Shown here: positions 45,744 through 54,724 of the stretch, in pieces
How the letters are laid out: every line of letters begins with the position of its first letter
How positions within the stretch are numbered: the stretch's first letter is position 1
DNA from: Geomonas oryzae
GTDB lineage: Bacteria; Desulfobacterota; Desulfuromonadia; Geobacterales; Geobacteraceae
Length of the DNA: 64,000 nucleotides
Direction of reading: 5' to 3'
Assembly (NCBI RefSeq): GCF_004117875.1
Contig: NZ_RAHW01000001.1
Span: forward strand, 868,001-932,000
Program-made: the position numbers and the translations under genes
Notes under the pieces: model-generated
The model's database searches: none
What the model was told of the DNA's origin: nothing
Seen by the model: only the letters and a program-made list of their open reading frames with translations

Positions 45744-47066
45744 ATGCCGTCGTTCGTCAAGCCGGTCCTGGCGACTCTCATTGCCATCCTCGGAGTGCTC
45801 TCCATCCAGCGCGTGATCCAGTACTTCGCGCCCGACTTCATCTACCAGAAGGATTTTATCCAGGAGTACCTCCTGGCAAAGGCCGTTCTCACCGGCACCG
45901 ATCCCTACGCTCCACTTCCCGACCTGGCGGCCCGCTTCCTCGGACCGCTCGCCAACGAGGTTTTCCTGCATCCGACACCCCATCCCCCGGCCGTCGGACT
46001 GCTCTTTGCCCCGCTTGGCCTTCTTTCCTACCAGCATGCGGTGCAGACGTGGTTCGTCATCCAGCTCGCTCTCGTGGCGGCGTCGGTGTACGGCGTGTTG
46101 CGCTGCCTCGCGGTGCGGCCGACGCCCTTCGCGGTGGCCACCTGCTTCTTTCTCGCAGTCTCCTGGAGCCCGTTTTTTCAGGACCTGGTGCTCGGCCAGT
46201 TGATGACCCTGAAACTGGCCTTGCTTGTCGGCGCCTGGTACTCGATAAGAAGCGGCCGGGATACCGGCGGCGGCGTTTTCCTCGGTGCCGCAATCGCCGT
46301 GAAATTCATCGCGTGGCCGCTGGTACTTCTCCTTGCCGTGCAGAGACGCTGGAAGGCGGTGGCCGCGGCGGCGGTAACCGTCATCGCGGCCAACGGCGTC
46401 GCCGCCATGGTCATCGGGAGTGACGCCGTCACCGCCTACTACACCAAGGTCGGGCCCCAGGTCTCCTCGCTGTACCGCGGACACGCTTCCAACTTCTCGG
46501 CCTGGAGCCTTGCCGCGAGGCTCTTCGCTGGAACGGACTCACCTGTTATGTGCGGCGTCAAGGCGGCCCCGGCGTGGAGCTCACCCGAACTCGCCGGGCC
46601 CCTCGCGTGCGTCGCGCCGGTAGCGCTGCTCGGTGTGGGTTTGTTCGCCGCCGCTCGCCTGGCGCGATTTTCCATCGATGCCGCCTTTGCTTTCATGGTC
46701 TGCGTCAGCATCCTGGTCTCTCCGGTCGCCTGGAACTGCTATCTCGTCCTGTCAGCCATCCCTGCCGCCTTGGTCGCGAAACGGCTGGTTGAGCGGCAGT
46801 TCCCGGTGGGCCTCACCAACGCAGCCATCATGGCCGGGGTGCTTTTGATGGTGCCGCCGGACACGCTGAACCGAGCGATGATCGCCATGGGCGACCCTGC
46901 CCTTGTCGTGCCGTGCCGCCCGGTGGTCCCCTTCCCGGTCACCGCGATCAGCTTGGTCCCGCTCGCCGGGGTACTGGGGCTTATGTGGCTTGTGTGGACC
47001 CTGGAACGCCTGTCCGTGCGGAATGAGGTGGTGGATGTACAGAGGGCGAAGGGGCTGCCCGGATAA
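45744..47066 (+). CDS. polytopic GT87 (DUF2029)-like membrane glycosyltransferase
   Basis: A 440-residue inner-membrane protein with about ten hydrophobic helices. The early loop DFIQEYLLAKAVLTGTDPYAPL fits the GT87 mannosyl/arabinosyltransferase-like family, whose catalytic Asp lies in the first periplasmic loop and uses polyprenyl-phosphate sugars. The start is uncertain: GTG 45687 and GTG 45702 are in frame; ATG 45744 is preferred because the first helix begins right after it and AGAGGA lies upstream. It starts 261 bp after the hemerythrin-like gene with higher GC, so it probably belongs to the core genome again. Acceptor unknown. Confidence 0.75.
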   Translation: MPSFVKPVLATLIAILGVLSIQRVIQYFAPDFIYQKDFIQEYLLAKAVLTGTDPYAPLPDLAARFLGPLANEVFLHPTPHPPAVGLLFAPLGLLSYQHAVQTWFVIQLALVAASVYGVLRCLAVRPTPFAVATCFFLAVSWSPFFQDLVLGQLMTLKLALLVGAWYSIRSGRDTGGGVFLGAAIAVKFIAWPLVLLLAVQRRWKAVAAAAVTVIAANGVAAMVIGSDAVTAYYTKVGPQVSSLYRGHASNFSAWSLAARLFAGTDSPVMCGVKAAPAWSSPELAGPLACVAPVALLGVGLFAAARLARFSIDAAFAFMVCVSILVSPVAWNCYLVLSAIPAALVAKRLVERQFPVGLTNAAIMAGVLLMVPPDTLNRAMIAMGDPALVVPCRPVVPFPVTAISLVPLAGVLGLMWLVWTLERLSVRNEVVDVQRAKGLPG

Positions 47067-47096
47067 GGAAGCCAGTGCACACCAGGGAGGTGGAAA

Positions 47097-47615
47097 ATGT
47101 CGATACTCGTAGGCCGGGAGATAACGTCGGCGATCGGACGCGGGGAGATAACCATAGAGCCGCTGGACCCTTCCCAGATCGGGCCGGGATCCGTAGATCT
47201 CACCCTCGGAAACGACTTCAGGATCTTCAAGAAGCAGACCGGGCTCTGCCATGTGCACAACGAGTCGGATTTCGCCGACGTGACCGAAGCGGTGTCCGTG
47301 GCGGAAGGGGAGTTCATCACCATCGCACCCTGCGAGATGGTGCTAGGTATCACCAGGGAGCGCATAACGCTTGCGGAGACCATCGCCGGATGGCTCGAGG
47401 GACGCAGCCGCTTCGCCCGTTTCGGTCTGGCGGTTCATGTCACGGCCGGGTTCATGCAACCCGGAATCTCGAACCGGCAGGTGCTGGAAATCGTGAACCT
47501 GGGGCACAAGCCGCTGGCGCTCTATCCGGGGACGAGAATCTGCCAGTTCGTTTTCGAGCGCTGCATCGGAACGGCTACATATCACGGGAAGTTCTTCGAT
47601 CAGCTGAAGCCTTGA
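47097..47615 (+). CDS. dcd: dCTP deaminase
   Basis: Deaminates dCTP to dUTP for thymidylate synthesis. The 172-residue protein shows the family core: SIGPGSVDLTLG-like IGPGSVDLTLGNDF, the catalytic EGRSRFARFGL and HVTAGFMQPG, and the closing LYPGTRICQFVFE. The GGAGG RBS lies 8 bp before the ATG. Its length is a little shorter than the E. coli enzyme (193). The possible bifunctional dCTP deaminase/dUTPase type cannot be excluded from sequence alone. Confidence 0.93.
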   Translation: MSILVGREITSAIGRGEITIEPLDPSQIGPGSVDLTLGNDFRIFKKQTGLCHVHNESDFADVTEAVSVAEGEFITIAPCEMVLGITRERITLAETIAGWLEGRSRFARFGLAVHVTAGFMQPGISNRQVLEIVNLGHKPLALYPGTRICQFVFERCIGTATYHGKFFDQLKP

Positions 47616-47843
47616 TCCACGCCTTTGCTTTACGCGCCGCCAGACAACGGTGCCTTCCTATCTCCCGTCCGGGTATTGTTGCAAGGCCGGCTTCAGGTCA
47701 ACTTCTGCCGTCATCAACCGGGCGGACCGGCCGTGCATCGGTAAGCCTGCGCCCTGACGGCTATTCTTACTTCTTTGTCAGAACAACTTCAGTTGAGCCG
47801 GATGACAATTTCGCTGATACTGCGAACAGTTCAAGGAGCGTGC
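47616..47843 (+). other. intergenic region before the two-component pair
   Basis: 228 bp without a gene. No convincing terminator for dcd or promoter for the regulator was fixed; TTGTCAGAACAACTTCAGTT near 47775 is a partial inverted repeat that could be an operator. Confidence 0.3.
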
Positions 47844-48524
47844 ATGCACGTGTTGGTGATAGAGGACGAGAAGAAGGTGGCCGATGCCTTGAAGGTTGGG
47901 CTCGAGGCCGAGCAGTACCAGGTGAGCGTGGCGTACACCGGTGAAGATGGGTTCTATCAACTGAGTGCCGGCTTCTTCGATTTGGTCCTGCTCGATCTGA
48001 TGCTGCCGGGGCGCGACGGGCTCGAGATCCTGACCACCATGAGAAAGCGCGGCTTTGAGACTCCGGTGCTGATACTGACCGCGCGCGACTCGATCGAGGA
48101 TCGCGTTCTCGGGCTGGACAGCGGTGCCGACGAGTACCTGGTGAAGCCGTTCGCGTTCCCGGAGCTGTTGGCCCGCATCAGGCTGATCCTGCGCCGGGAA
48201 AAGAAGGAGACTCAGGTGAAGCTCTCCCTGGGGGAACTGGAGATGGACCTAGTGGGGCGGAAGGTGAAGCGCGACGGCGAGGTAATCGAGCTGACGGTCA
48301 AGGAATTTCAGCTCCTCGAGTACCTGTTGCGCAACCAGGGGAGCGTGGTGACCCGCGAGATGCTGGCGCGGGACGTCTGGCAGGTGAAGGAACGATCGAC
48401 CCCGCTCGACAACGTGATCGACGTGCACGTCGCCAGGCTCAGGCGCAAGGTGGACGGCCCGTTCGAGCGTAAGCTGCTCAGGACGGTGCGAGGGCTCGGG
48501 TTCACCATGGAGCAAGGGCAATGA
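47844..48524 (+). CDS. OmpR/PhoB-family response regulator, CusR-like
   Basis: A 226-residue DNA-binding regulator. The receiver holds the acidic pair (VIEDEK), the phospho-acceptor Asp51 in LVLLDLMLPG, Thr in LTARD and Lys in LVKPF. The winged-helix domain reads VKEFQLLEYLLRNQGSVVTRE and VDVHVARLRRK-like DVHVARLRRKVD. ATG 47844 follows AAGGAG. Its stop overlaps the kinase gene start by 4 nt. Sequence type is that of the heavy-metal (Cus/Cop) subgroup, but the signal here is not known; targets may include the downstream pentaheme cytochrome. Confidence 0.93.
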   Translation: MHVLVIEDEKKVADALKVGLEAEQYQVSVAYTGEDGFYQLSAGFFDLVLLDLMLPGRDGLEILTTMRKRGFETPVLILTARDSIEDRVLGLDSGADEYLVKPFAFPELLARIRLILRREKKETQVKLSLGELEMDLVGRKVKRDGEVIELTVKEFQLLEYLLRNQGSVVTREMLARDVWQVKERSTPLDNVIDVHVARLRRKVDGPFERKLLRTVRGLGFTMEQGQ

Positions 48525-49879
48525 CGCTTAGACCGCGCAGCATACGGTTGCGCTTGACCGTCTGGTACGCCGCCGCCCTGGCCGCCATCGTGATCGCCTT
48601 CGCGCTCGGGGTCTACCTCTTCGTCCGCGCCAGCCTGCTGCGCGAGATGGACGCCCAACTGGCGCGCGACCTCGTCACGGTGACCCGGGTGCTGCGCGAG
48701 GAGCCGTTCGAGATCAACGAACTGGCGCAGCACGGCTCGGTGGAATTTTTCCAGGTGAGCCAGGGGAACGTGGTCGTCGCCGAGACGCCCGGGTGGAGCA
48801 GGGAGGTGCTGGAGAAGGCGCTCGCCGGGATGCCGGAGAGCCCCGCGCGCTCCTGGCGTTCACAAGGGGGGCAACCCTTCCGGATCAGGAGCACGGTGCT
48901 GCAGTTGCCGGGACAGCCGCGTGTCGTCGTCGCCGAGAACGAACAGACGCTGAGAAAGAGTCTGGAAAGCATCGCCATCATCCTGCTCGTGGGAAGCCCG
49001 CTGGCCGTGCTCGCGGCGGTGTTGGGCGGGTATCTGCTGGCGGGGCGGGTCCTCGTTCCCATCGAGACGATGACGGCGCGGGCAGGTGCCATAACGGCGG
49101 AGCGGCTTTCCGAGCGGCTCCCGGTGGAAAACCCCGACGACGAGTTCGGCCGCTTGGCGCTCATGCTGAACGGCACCTTCGCACGGCTGGAGGATTCCTT
49201 CGAAAGGCTGCGCCGTTTCAGCGCCGACGCCTCGCACGAGTTGCGCACGCCGCTCACCGCACTCAGGAGCGTGGGAGAAGTAGGGTTGCAGCGGGAGCTG
49301 GATGTCGCCGGCTGCCGCGAGGTGATTGCCAGCATGCTGGAGGAATCGGACCGGCTGACCAGGTTGGTGGACAGCTTGCTGACCTTGAGCCGCGGCGACG
49401 CGGGGGTGCTCACTGCGACGCGGGAGCGGGTGGATCTCAGGGAGATGGCGGCGGAGGCGGCGGAGATGATCGGCGTGCTGGCGGAAGAAAAGGGGCAGGT
49501 GATCGGAATGCAGGGTGAACAGGGCGTCTGTGCGATGGTGAATCCCGAGATGCTGCGCCAGGCGCTGATCAACCTTTTGGACAATGCGGTGAAGTACTCA
49601 CCGCAGCAGGGACGCATCGAGGTTCGGGTGCACCGGACGGAGCGGGGCGAGGCCGCGTTGGAGGTGCAGGACCAGGGGCCGGGGATCGCGAGGGAGCACC
49701 AGGAACTGATTTTCGACCGGTTCTACCGCGCCGACCCGGGACGGTCGCGCGAGCAGGGGGGGGCGGGGCTGGGGCTTGCGATCACGCGGCAGGCGGTGGA
49801 GCTGAACGGCGGCAGGATCGAATTGGAGAGCGAGGCGGGGCAGGGCTGCAGGTTCACCCTACTGTTCCCGCTGGCATAA
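48521..49879 (+). CDS. sensor histidine kinase, CusS-like
   Basis: A 452-residue inner-membrane kinase: transmembrane helix 1 (about 13-35), periplasmic sensor (36-145), helix 2 (about 150-172), HAMP, dimerisation helix with His239 in SADASHELRTPL, and an ATPase domain with NLLDNAVKYSP, DQGPGIA and GGAGLGLAI. The heavy-metal sensor kinase subfamily fits, but the periplasmic loop lacks an obvious Cys/His metal cluster. ATGA overlap with the regulator gene implies coupled translation; the cytochrome gene begins 51 bp downstream. Confidence 0.92.
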   Translation: MTLRPRSIRLRLTVWYAAALAAIVIAFALGVYLFVRASLLREMDAQLARDLVTVTRVLREEPFEINELAQHGSVEFFQVSQGNVVVAETPGWSREVLEKALAGMPESPARSWRSQGGQPFRIRSTVLQLPGQPRVVVAENEQTLRKSLESIAIILLVGSPLAVLAAVLGGYLLAGRVLVPIETMTARAGAITAERLSERLPVENPDDEFGRLALMLNGTFARLEDSFERLRRFSADASHELRTPLTALRSVGEVGLQRELDVAGCREVIASMLEESDRLTRLVDSLLTLSRGDAGVLTATRERVDLREMAAEAAEMIGVLAEEKGQVIGMQGEQGVCAMVNPEMLRQALINLLDNAVKYSPQQGRIEVRVHRTERGEAALEVQDQGPGIAREHQELIFDRFYRADPGRSREQGGAGLGLAITRQAVELNGGRIELESEAGQGCRFTLLFPLA

Positions 49880-49930
49880 ATCACCTTGGACGGGGTAACA
49901 AAGGCGGCGCTGCCCGCCACAGGAGGAAAA

Positions 49931-51160
49931 ATGAAAAAGACCATCGTATCAGGATGCACCGGGGCCATTGTCATGCTGTTGGCCGGGGCGACGCTGGCCG
50001 CTGCCGCAGGGATGAACTTCCCGCAGGGGACCGCGACCCCCGCTGAGACCTGTGGTGCTTGCCACAAGGCGATCTACCGCGAGTTCGCCTTCGGCTTCGG
50101 CAGCGACCTGCACTACCAGCCGACCACCATCCCGCAGAAGGAAGGGGAGGCGATCCCGATGCCGGCCGGCGTTTCGGCGACGGCCACCGCCCACGCCTTC
50201 GCCGGGGCCGAACGGTATCCGGTGCATGCCCGGGAGGCCGAGGAGGAAGGTCGTTCCTGCAACGTCTGCCATTATCCCGAGCCCTTCGCCGTCCCCGACA
50301 TCAACGTGGTGGAGATGACCAAGCCCAAGGCGCGCGGCAAGGAGAAGGAGGCGGTCGGCATCACCTGTGCGAGCTGCCATCTCACCCCGGAAGGAAAGAT
50401 CCGCTCCGCACATGCCGTTAATGCCCCGCACGACACGGTCGCCGATCCCGCCATTCAGACTTCGGCCATGTGCGCCTACTGCCACAGCATGGGCAAGCGC
50501 GCGGTCGGCAAGCAGACCCAGACCTTCTTGGAGTGGCGCGACGACTTCTTTAAACCGGGGCTGGGCAAGCAGCAGTGTCAGGATTGTCACATGCCGCGCA
50601 CCATGCGCAAGGTCGCCGAGGATTATGACAACCCGGAGCGCCCGGTGGCTCGCCACCTGTGGACCGGTGGGCGTTCCCAGCAGCGCCTGGCGAGCGCGCT
50701 CAGCATGGCGATCAGCCAGCCCGACGAGGGTAAGGCAGATCTCGCCTTCCACCTGATCAACATCGGCGCGGGACACTCGGTTCCCACTGGTTCCAACCGT
50801 CGCGCAGTCTACCTGAACGTCACGGTCCTGGACCGGATGGGCAAGCCCGTAGCGACCAGGGAATGGATGTTCGCCCCTTCCTACGGCCCCCGCCCGGACG
50901 ACAGGAAATTTCTCGAGGAGGACAAGAAGCGTCCCGATGCGATCGCGGCGAGTCAGGCCGATGCCCAAGGGCCGCATGAGGCGATCATAAGGGCCGGCGA
51001 GGAGCGCATCCTCACCTGGACCCCGGCGTTGCCGAGCGGCGATTATACTGTGAAGGCGCGCCTCATCTACGACCTGAACCGTTACAACAGCCGCACCTAT
51101 GCCGACGACCAAACCGAGATGAACGGGGCCACCCTGGCCTTCAAGATCAAGAAGAGCTGA
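49931..51160 (+). CDS. pentaheme c-type cytochrome
   Basis: A 409-residue periplasmic cytochrome. Signal peptide 1-25 (ATLAAAAG), then five CxxCH motifs: CGACH, CNVCH, CASCH, CAYCH and CQDCH, in the first 230 residues. The C-terminal third (about 250-409) has no heme and contains a beta-rich region with HSVPTGSNRRAVYLNVTV, a module seen in several cytochrome c554-like proteins. AGGAGG lies 5 bp before ATG 49931. It follows the two-component pair directly and may be their target. Substrate or partner unknown. Confidence 0.88.
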   Translation: MKKTIVSGCTGAIVMLLAGATLAAAAGMNFPQGTATPAETCGACHKAIYREFAFGFGSDLHYQPTTIPQKEGEAIPMPAGVSATATAHAFAGAERYPVHAREAEEEGRSCNVCHYPEPFAVPDINVVEMTKPKARGKEKEAVGITCASCHLTPEGKIRSAHAVNAPHDTVADPAIQTSAMCAYCHSMGKRAVGKQTQTFLEWRDDFFKPGLGKQQCQDCHMPRTMRKVAEDYDNPERPVARHLWTGGRSQQRLASALSMAISQPDEGKADLAFHLINIGAGHSVPTGSNRRAVYLNVTVLDRMGKPVATREWMFAPSYGPRPDDRKFLEEDKKRPDAIAASQADAQGPHEAIIRAGEERILTWTPALPSGDYTVKARLIYDLNRYNSRTYADDQTEMNGATLAFKIKKS

Positions 51161-51166
51161 GCAATG

Positions 51167-51204
51167 GGCGCGCCGGGAGTGATAGCGTTTGCTCCCGGCG
51201 CGCC
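51167..51204 (+). other. perfect hairpin between cytochrome and LamG-like genes
   Basis: GGCGCGCCGGGAG and CTCCCGGCGCGCC form a perfect 13-bp stem with a 12-nt loop, 6 bp after the cytochrome stop. No T tract follows, so it may be a processing or stabilising element rather than a terminator. Confidence 0.7.
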
Positions 51205-51247
51205 GAAACCGATGGTAACGCATTAGTACCGGCAGGAGTGATGACAG

Positions 51248-51982
51248 ATGAGCCAGGTGGAGAGGACCTTCAGGAAAATATTGACGATACTGGCGACGGC
51301 GACGGCCTTGGCAATGGTCACAACGGCGTTACCGGCCCTGGCCAAGGGGCAGATCGGTTTTGCCGGGGAGAAGCCGGGAGCAGAAGCGCGGAGTTTCAGC
51401 GCGCTGGTCGGGACGTGGCACGTGGACCGGGACGGGATCCGCGCCGTCTACGCGGTCGACGGCCGAAGCTGGGAGCAGGGCGTCCTGGCTCCGGCTGCCC
51501 CCGTCAAGGCGAAGGCGCTCTACGGAGCGGGCTCGCAACAGTTTCTCACGGGAGTGGAGCGGTACCGCTACTTCCCGCTGTCGATCTGCAACGAGGTCAG
51601 AAACTTCCGCGGCGGGAGCATCGAGGTGGCCTTCAAGGGGGTGAGCGGCACGATCGACCAGGCGGCGGGGATCGCCTTCGACATCAAGCCGAACGGGGAC
51701 TACCTGTTGCTGCGCGCCAACGCACTGGAGGACAACCTGGTCCTGTTCCGTATGGAGCAGGGGCGGCGGGCAACGGTGCAGTGGGCCGGCAAGGTGCCGG
51801 TTCCATCCGGCCGGTGGCACGATCTCAAGGTCGTCGTCGAAGGGAAGAGGATCCTCGGATACCTGAACGGGGTGAAGTATGTGGACGAGCCGTGGAGTGA
51901 ACCGGTCGACGGTCGCATCGGCCTCTGGTCGAAGGCCGATTCCTATGTTTTCTTCGACAGGTTCACCGTCACGGAGAGATGA
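51248..51982 (+). CDS. secreted LamG/concanavalin-like-fold protein
   Basis: A 244-residue exported protein with a signal peptide of about 32 residues (ending ALPALA). The mature part looks like a concanavalin-like jelly roll: [69 protein letters not shown] and [12 protein letters not shown] follow the LamG/DUF1080 pattern. Such domains bind carbohydrate or proteins; no glycosidase acids can be confirmed. It lies downstream of the cytochrome with a hairpin between, probably in the same operon. Its 3' end overlaps the convergent kinase gene by 14 nt. Confidence 0.7.
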   Translation: MSQVERTFRKILTILATATALAMVTTALPALAKGQIGFAGEKPGAEARSFSALVGTWHVDRDGIRAVYAVDGRSWEQGVLAPAAPVKAKALYGAGSQQFLTGVERYRYFPLSICNEVRNFRGGSIEVAFKGVSGTIDQAAGIAFDIKPNGDYLLLRANALEDNLVLFRMEQGRRATVQWAGKVPVPSGRWHDLKVVVEGKRILGYLNGVKYVDEPWSEPVDGRIGLWSKADSYVFFDRFTVTER

Positions 51983-53720
51983 ATTCCGAGGGACAGCAGG
52001 GCTTAAGCCACCTCGCCATCACTGCCCGGAGCTGCTCGAGGCTGAAGGGCTTGCTGAGATAGTCGTCCATGCCGGCGCCGAGACAGAATTCGCGGGAGCC
52101 GGCCATGGCGTGGGCGGTGAGGGCGACGATGGTGGTATGCCTGCCGGTGCCGCGCTCCTTGAGGCGTATCGCGTGAGTCGCCTCGTAACCGTCGAGCTCC
52201 GGCATCTGGCAGTCCATGAAGACGAGATCGTACTCCTTGCAGGAGAGCGCGGCGATCGCCTGCACCCCGTTTTGCACCACGTCGACCTGGCACCCGAGCG
52301 CGGTGATCATGGCGTGGGCCACTTCGCAGTTGACCGGGTTGTCTTCGGCCAGGAGCACGTGCGCGGCAAAGGCCGCCGCGGAGTTTTCCTCCCCCGCGCA
52401 CGCTTCCAGGCGGGGCAACTCTCGCCGAAGCTCGGGTGCCTGGGGGGCCTTGCCGAGAAAGACGATGAAGCTGAAGGTGGAGCCGCGCCCCGGCTCGCTT
52501 TCGACGCCGATCTCGCCTCCCATCAGCTCGACCAGCTGTTTCGCGATGGCGAGCCCGAGACCGGTCCCTCCGTATCGGCGCGTGGTGGAGCCGTCCACCT
52601 GGGCGAAGAGGTCGAAGACGGTGCCGAGCGACTGCGCCGGAATGCCGATGCCGGTGTCCTTCACCTCGAACCCGACGCAATGCCCGGCTCCGCTTTCCTC
52701 CACGAGATTGACCCGGACCTCGACCGCCCCCTGCTCGGTGAACTTTAGGCCGTTGTTGATGATGTTGATCAGCACCTGGCGCAGGCGGTTCGGGTCCCCT
52801 ACGGCGTGGCGCGGAACCTCCGCCGCCACCTCGAGCTCGACCGCCACCCCCTTGCGCCGCCCGACCTCGCGGTACAGCTCGACGGCCCCCTGCACCGCGT
52901 CGTGCAGGTCGAAGGTGATTCTCTCCAGCTCCAGCTTCCCCGCCTCGATCTTCGAGATGTTGAGGATGTCGTTGATGATGGCGAGCAGCGACGCGCCTGA
53001 GTGGTGCAGCATCTCGGCGTAGCCGCGCTGCCTCTGGTCCAGGTCGGTGCGCAGCAAAAGCTCCGCCATGCCGAGCACGCCGTTCATCGGGGTGCGGATC
53101 TCGTGGCTCATGTTGGCGAGAAACTGCGACTTCGCACGGTTCGCCGCTTCGGCCGCCTCCTTGGCCTGCTTGAGCTCCGCGATGATCGCCTTCTGGTGCA
53201 GGTTTGCCCGGGAGAGCTCCGCGGTGCGCTGGGACACCTTCTCCTCTAGGTCGCTGTTCGCCTGACGCAGTTCCATCATGATGCGCGTGTTCTCGACGGC
53301 GAGGTCGGCCAGGGTGCGCACCAGGTCGTCGTGCTCGCTCATGAGGCGACGACGCTCCAGCGTCTTGTTCACGGTGGCGAGCACCATCTCGAGGTCGTCG
53401 AAGGGCTTGAAGAGGTAATCCTGGGCCCCAAGGCGCAGCGCCTGCACCGCGGTCTCAAGCGACACGTGGCTGGTCATGATGATGACGTCGACGCCGGGGT
53501 GGGTCTCCCCCATGGCGCGCAGCACCTCGATGCCGCTGATCCCCGGCAGGCGCACGTCGAGCATGACGAGCTTGTGCGGCGTCCGCTGCAGTTCCTCGAG
53601 GCACTCCTCGCCGGTCGCGACCCCTGAGCTGTCGTACTCCTCCTTGCTGAAGAGTTCGACCAAGACCGAAGTCACCACCTCGTTGTCGTCGACGATCAGG
53701 ATGTCGCGTCCCGTTCCCAT
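51969..53720 (-). CDS. hybrid receiver-histidine kinase-receiver protein
   Basis: A 583-residue cytoplasmic signalling protein without transmembrane helices. Domains: N-terminal receiver (Asp55 in [11 protein letters not shown]), a coiled-coil linker (about 125-210), HisKA with [12 protein letters not shown], an ATPase domain ([26 protein letters not shown]) and a C-terminal receiver (Asp in [13 protein letters not shown]). ATG 53720 is chosen with GGGGAG upstream; the frame is open further. It is divergent from the cooA gene, 186 bp away, but has no evident link to CO. The plan fits phosphorelay proteins that pass to a separate Hpt. Confidence 0.93.
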   Translation of the reverse strand: MGTGRDILIVDDNEVVTSVLVELFSKEEYDSSGVATGEECLEELQRTPHKLVMLDVRLPGISGIEVLRAMGETHPGVDVIIMTSHVSLETAVQALRLGAQDYLFKPFDDLEMVLATVNKTLERRRLMSEHDDLVRTLADLAVENTRIMMELRQANSDLEEKVSQRTAELSRANLHQKAIIAELKQAKEAAEAANRAKSQFLANMSHEIRTPMNGVLGMAELLLRTDLDQRQRGYAEMLHHSGASLLAIINDILNISKIEAGKLELERITFDLHDAVQGAVELYREVGRRKGVAVELEVAAEVPRHAVGDPNRLRQVLINIINNGLKFTEQGAVEVRVNLVEESGAGHCVGFEVKDTGIGIPAQSLGTVFDLFAQVDGSTTRRYGGTGLGLAIAKQLVELMGGEIGVESEPGRGSTFSFIVFLGKAPQAPELRRELPRLEACAGEENSAAAFAAHVLLAEDNPVNCEVAHAMITALGCQVDVVQNGVQAIAALSCKEYDLVFMDCQMPELDGYEATHAIRLKERGTGRHTTIVALTAHAMAGSREFCLGAGMDDYLSKPFSLEQLRAVMARWLKPCCPSEFISP

Positions 53721-53845
53721 GAATCGCTCCCCGTTTAAAATCACATTGGAGAAGGCTAACAAAAAAAGAGCCTGCGGCAAGATTTGAGCGGGCAGGTGTT
53801 GCCTTGCAGTCACCGGCCGTATACGCATAGGGCGCGTCACCCGTC

Positions 53846-53875
53846 TTGCCTTTTGCGTTCGGGCTGCTTCATAAT
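53846..53875 (+). promoter_or_regulatory. candidate promoter of cooA
   Basis: TTGCCT at 53846-53851 and CATAAT at 53870-53875 with an 18-bp spacer, 32 bp before the cooA start. No CooA box is seen here, so autoregulation is not suggested. Confidence 0.4.
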
Positions 53876-53906
53876 GCGCCCGTAACTCTCCTTGGAGGAG
53901 CTATCG

Positions 53907-54566
53907 ATGCATAAGAAGATGAAGCTTTCCGACGCGGACCTCCTCTCGCTCTTCCAGGCCGATCCCGACTTTCAGGCAGGCTTCACGCCGCGCCGCTACG
54001 ACAGAAAGACCCTCATCTATTCCCCCTTCGAGGAGAAAAACCTCGTCTTCGTGGTGCGTAGCGGCAGGCTGCGCATCTACCTCGCCTACGAGGACAAGGA
54101 GTTCACCCTGGCTCTCCTGGAGAAGGGAGACGTCTTCAGCACCCACACCCCCGCCTTCGTGCAGGCCCTCGAGGGGGCCGAGATCCTTGTCTGCAGCACA
54201 ACGACCTTCCGGGAGGCGCTGGCCCGCCGCCCTGAATTCTCTCTCACCATGGTGAAGGTGCTGGGCGAACTGCTGCAGAGTTCCATCCAGACCATAGAGG
54301 GGCTTGCCTTTAAGGACGTCCGGCTGCGCCTGGTGGAATTCCTTGTGGGTGCGGCGGCGGACCGCGGGCGTGTGACCCCGGAGGGGACCGTGGTGCAGTT
54401 AGGCCTCGGCACCGAAGACATCGCCCTCCTGGTCGGCACCACCCGCCAGACCATCTCGCAGATCGTCAACGACTTCATCAAGGCAGACCTGTTGCAGAAG
54501 ATCGACCGCAAGACCCTCCTCATCAAGGACCTGGACGTGCTCAAAGAGATGAAGGAAATTCCCTGA
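53907..54566 (+). CDS. cooA: CO-sensing heme transcription activator CooA
   Basis: A 219-residue CRP/FNR-family activator that binds CO at a heme and turns on CO-oxidation genes. Residues about 30-110 form the sensor domain. GDVFSTHTPAF places His80 where CooA of Rhodospirillum rubrum has heme ligand His77, with Ser78 in place of its Cys75, as in the Carboxydothermus protein. The recognition helix region EDIALLVGTTRQTISQIVN matches CooA. ATG 53907 follows GGAGGAG. Directly downstream are a perfect CooA box and the coo operon, which supports the assignment strongly. Confidence 0.88.
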   Translation: MHKKMKLSDADLLSLFQADPDFQAGFTPRRYDRKTLIYSPFEEKNLVFVVRSGRLRIYLAYEDKEFTLALLEKGDVFSTHTPAFVQALEGAEILVCSTTTFREALARRPEFSLTMVKVLGELLQSSIQTIEGLAFKDVRLRLVEFLVGAAADRGRVTPEGTVVQLGLGTEDIALLVGTTRQTISQIVNDFIKADLLQKIDRKTLLIKDLDVLKEMKEIP

Positions 54567-54642
54567 TCCCGTCGATAGTTCATTGCCGGAACCACATCCA
54601 GTCGGTCCGGTAATTCCTGCCTAAAAAAGAAAAATCCCGAAT

Positions 54643-54658
54643 TGTCGGCTCTCCGACA
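54643..54658 (+). promoter_or_regulatory. CooA-binding site
   Basis: TGTCGGCTCTCCGACA fits the R. rubrum consensus TGTCG-N6-CGACA exactly. It is a full palindrome apart from the central four bases. Confidence 0.8.
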
Positions 54659-54679
54659 GACCGCACGCTCTTTTTCCCC

Positions 54680-54685
54680 TACATT
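54680..54685 (+). promoter_or_regulatory. -10 element of the coo operon
   Basis: TACATT at 54680-54685. If transcription starts at 54692, the CooA box centre lies at -41.5, the class II position for CRP-type activators. No good -35 hexamer is present, as expected for an activator-dependent promoter. Confidence 0.6.
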
Positions 54686-54724
54686 GCCTCCCATGCTGCA
54701 ACTTGTCCGCAATGGGAGATCTTG

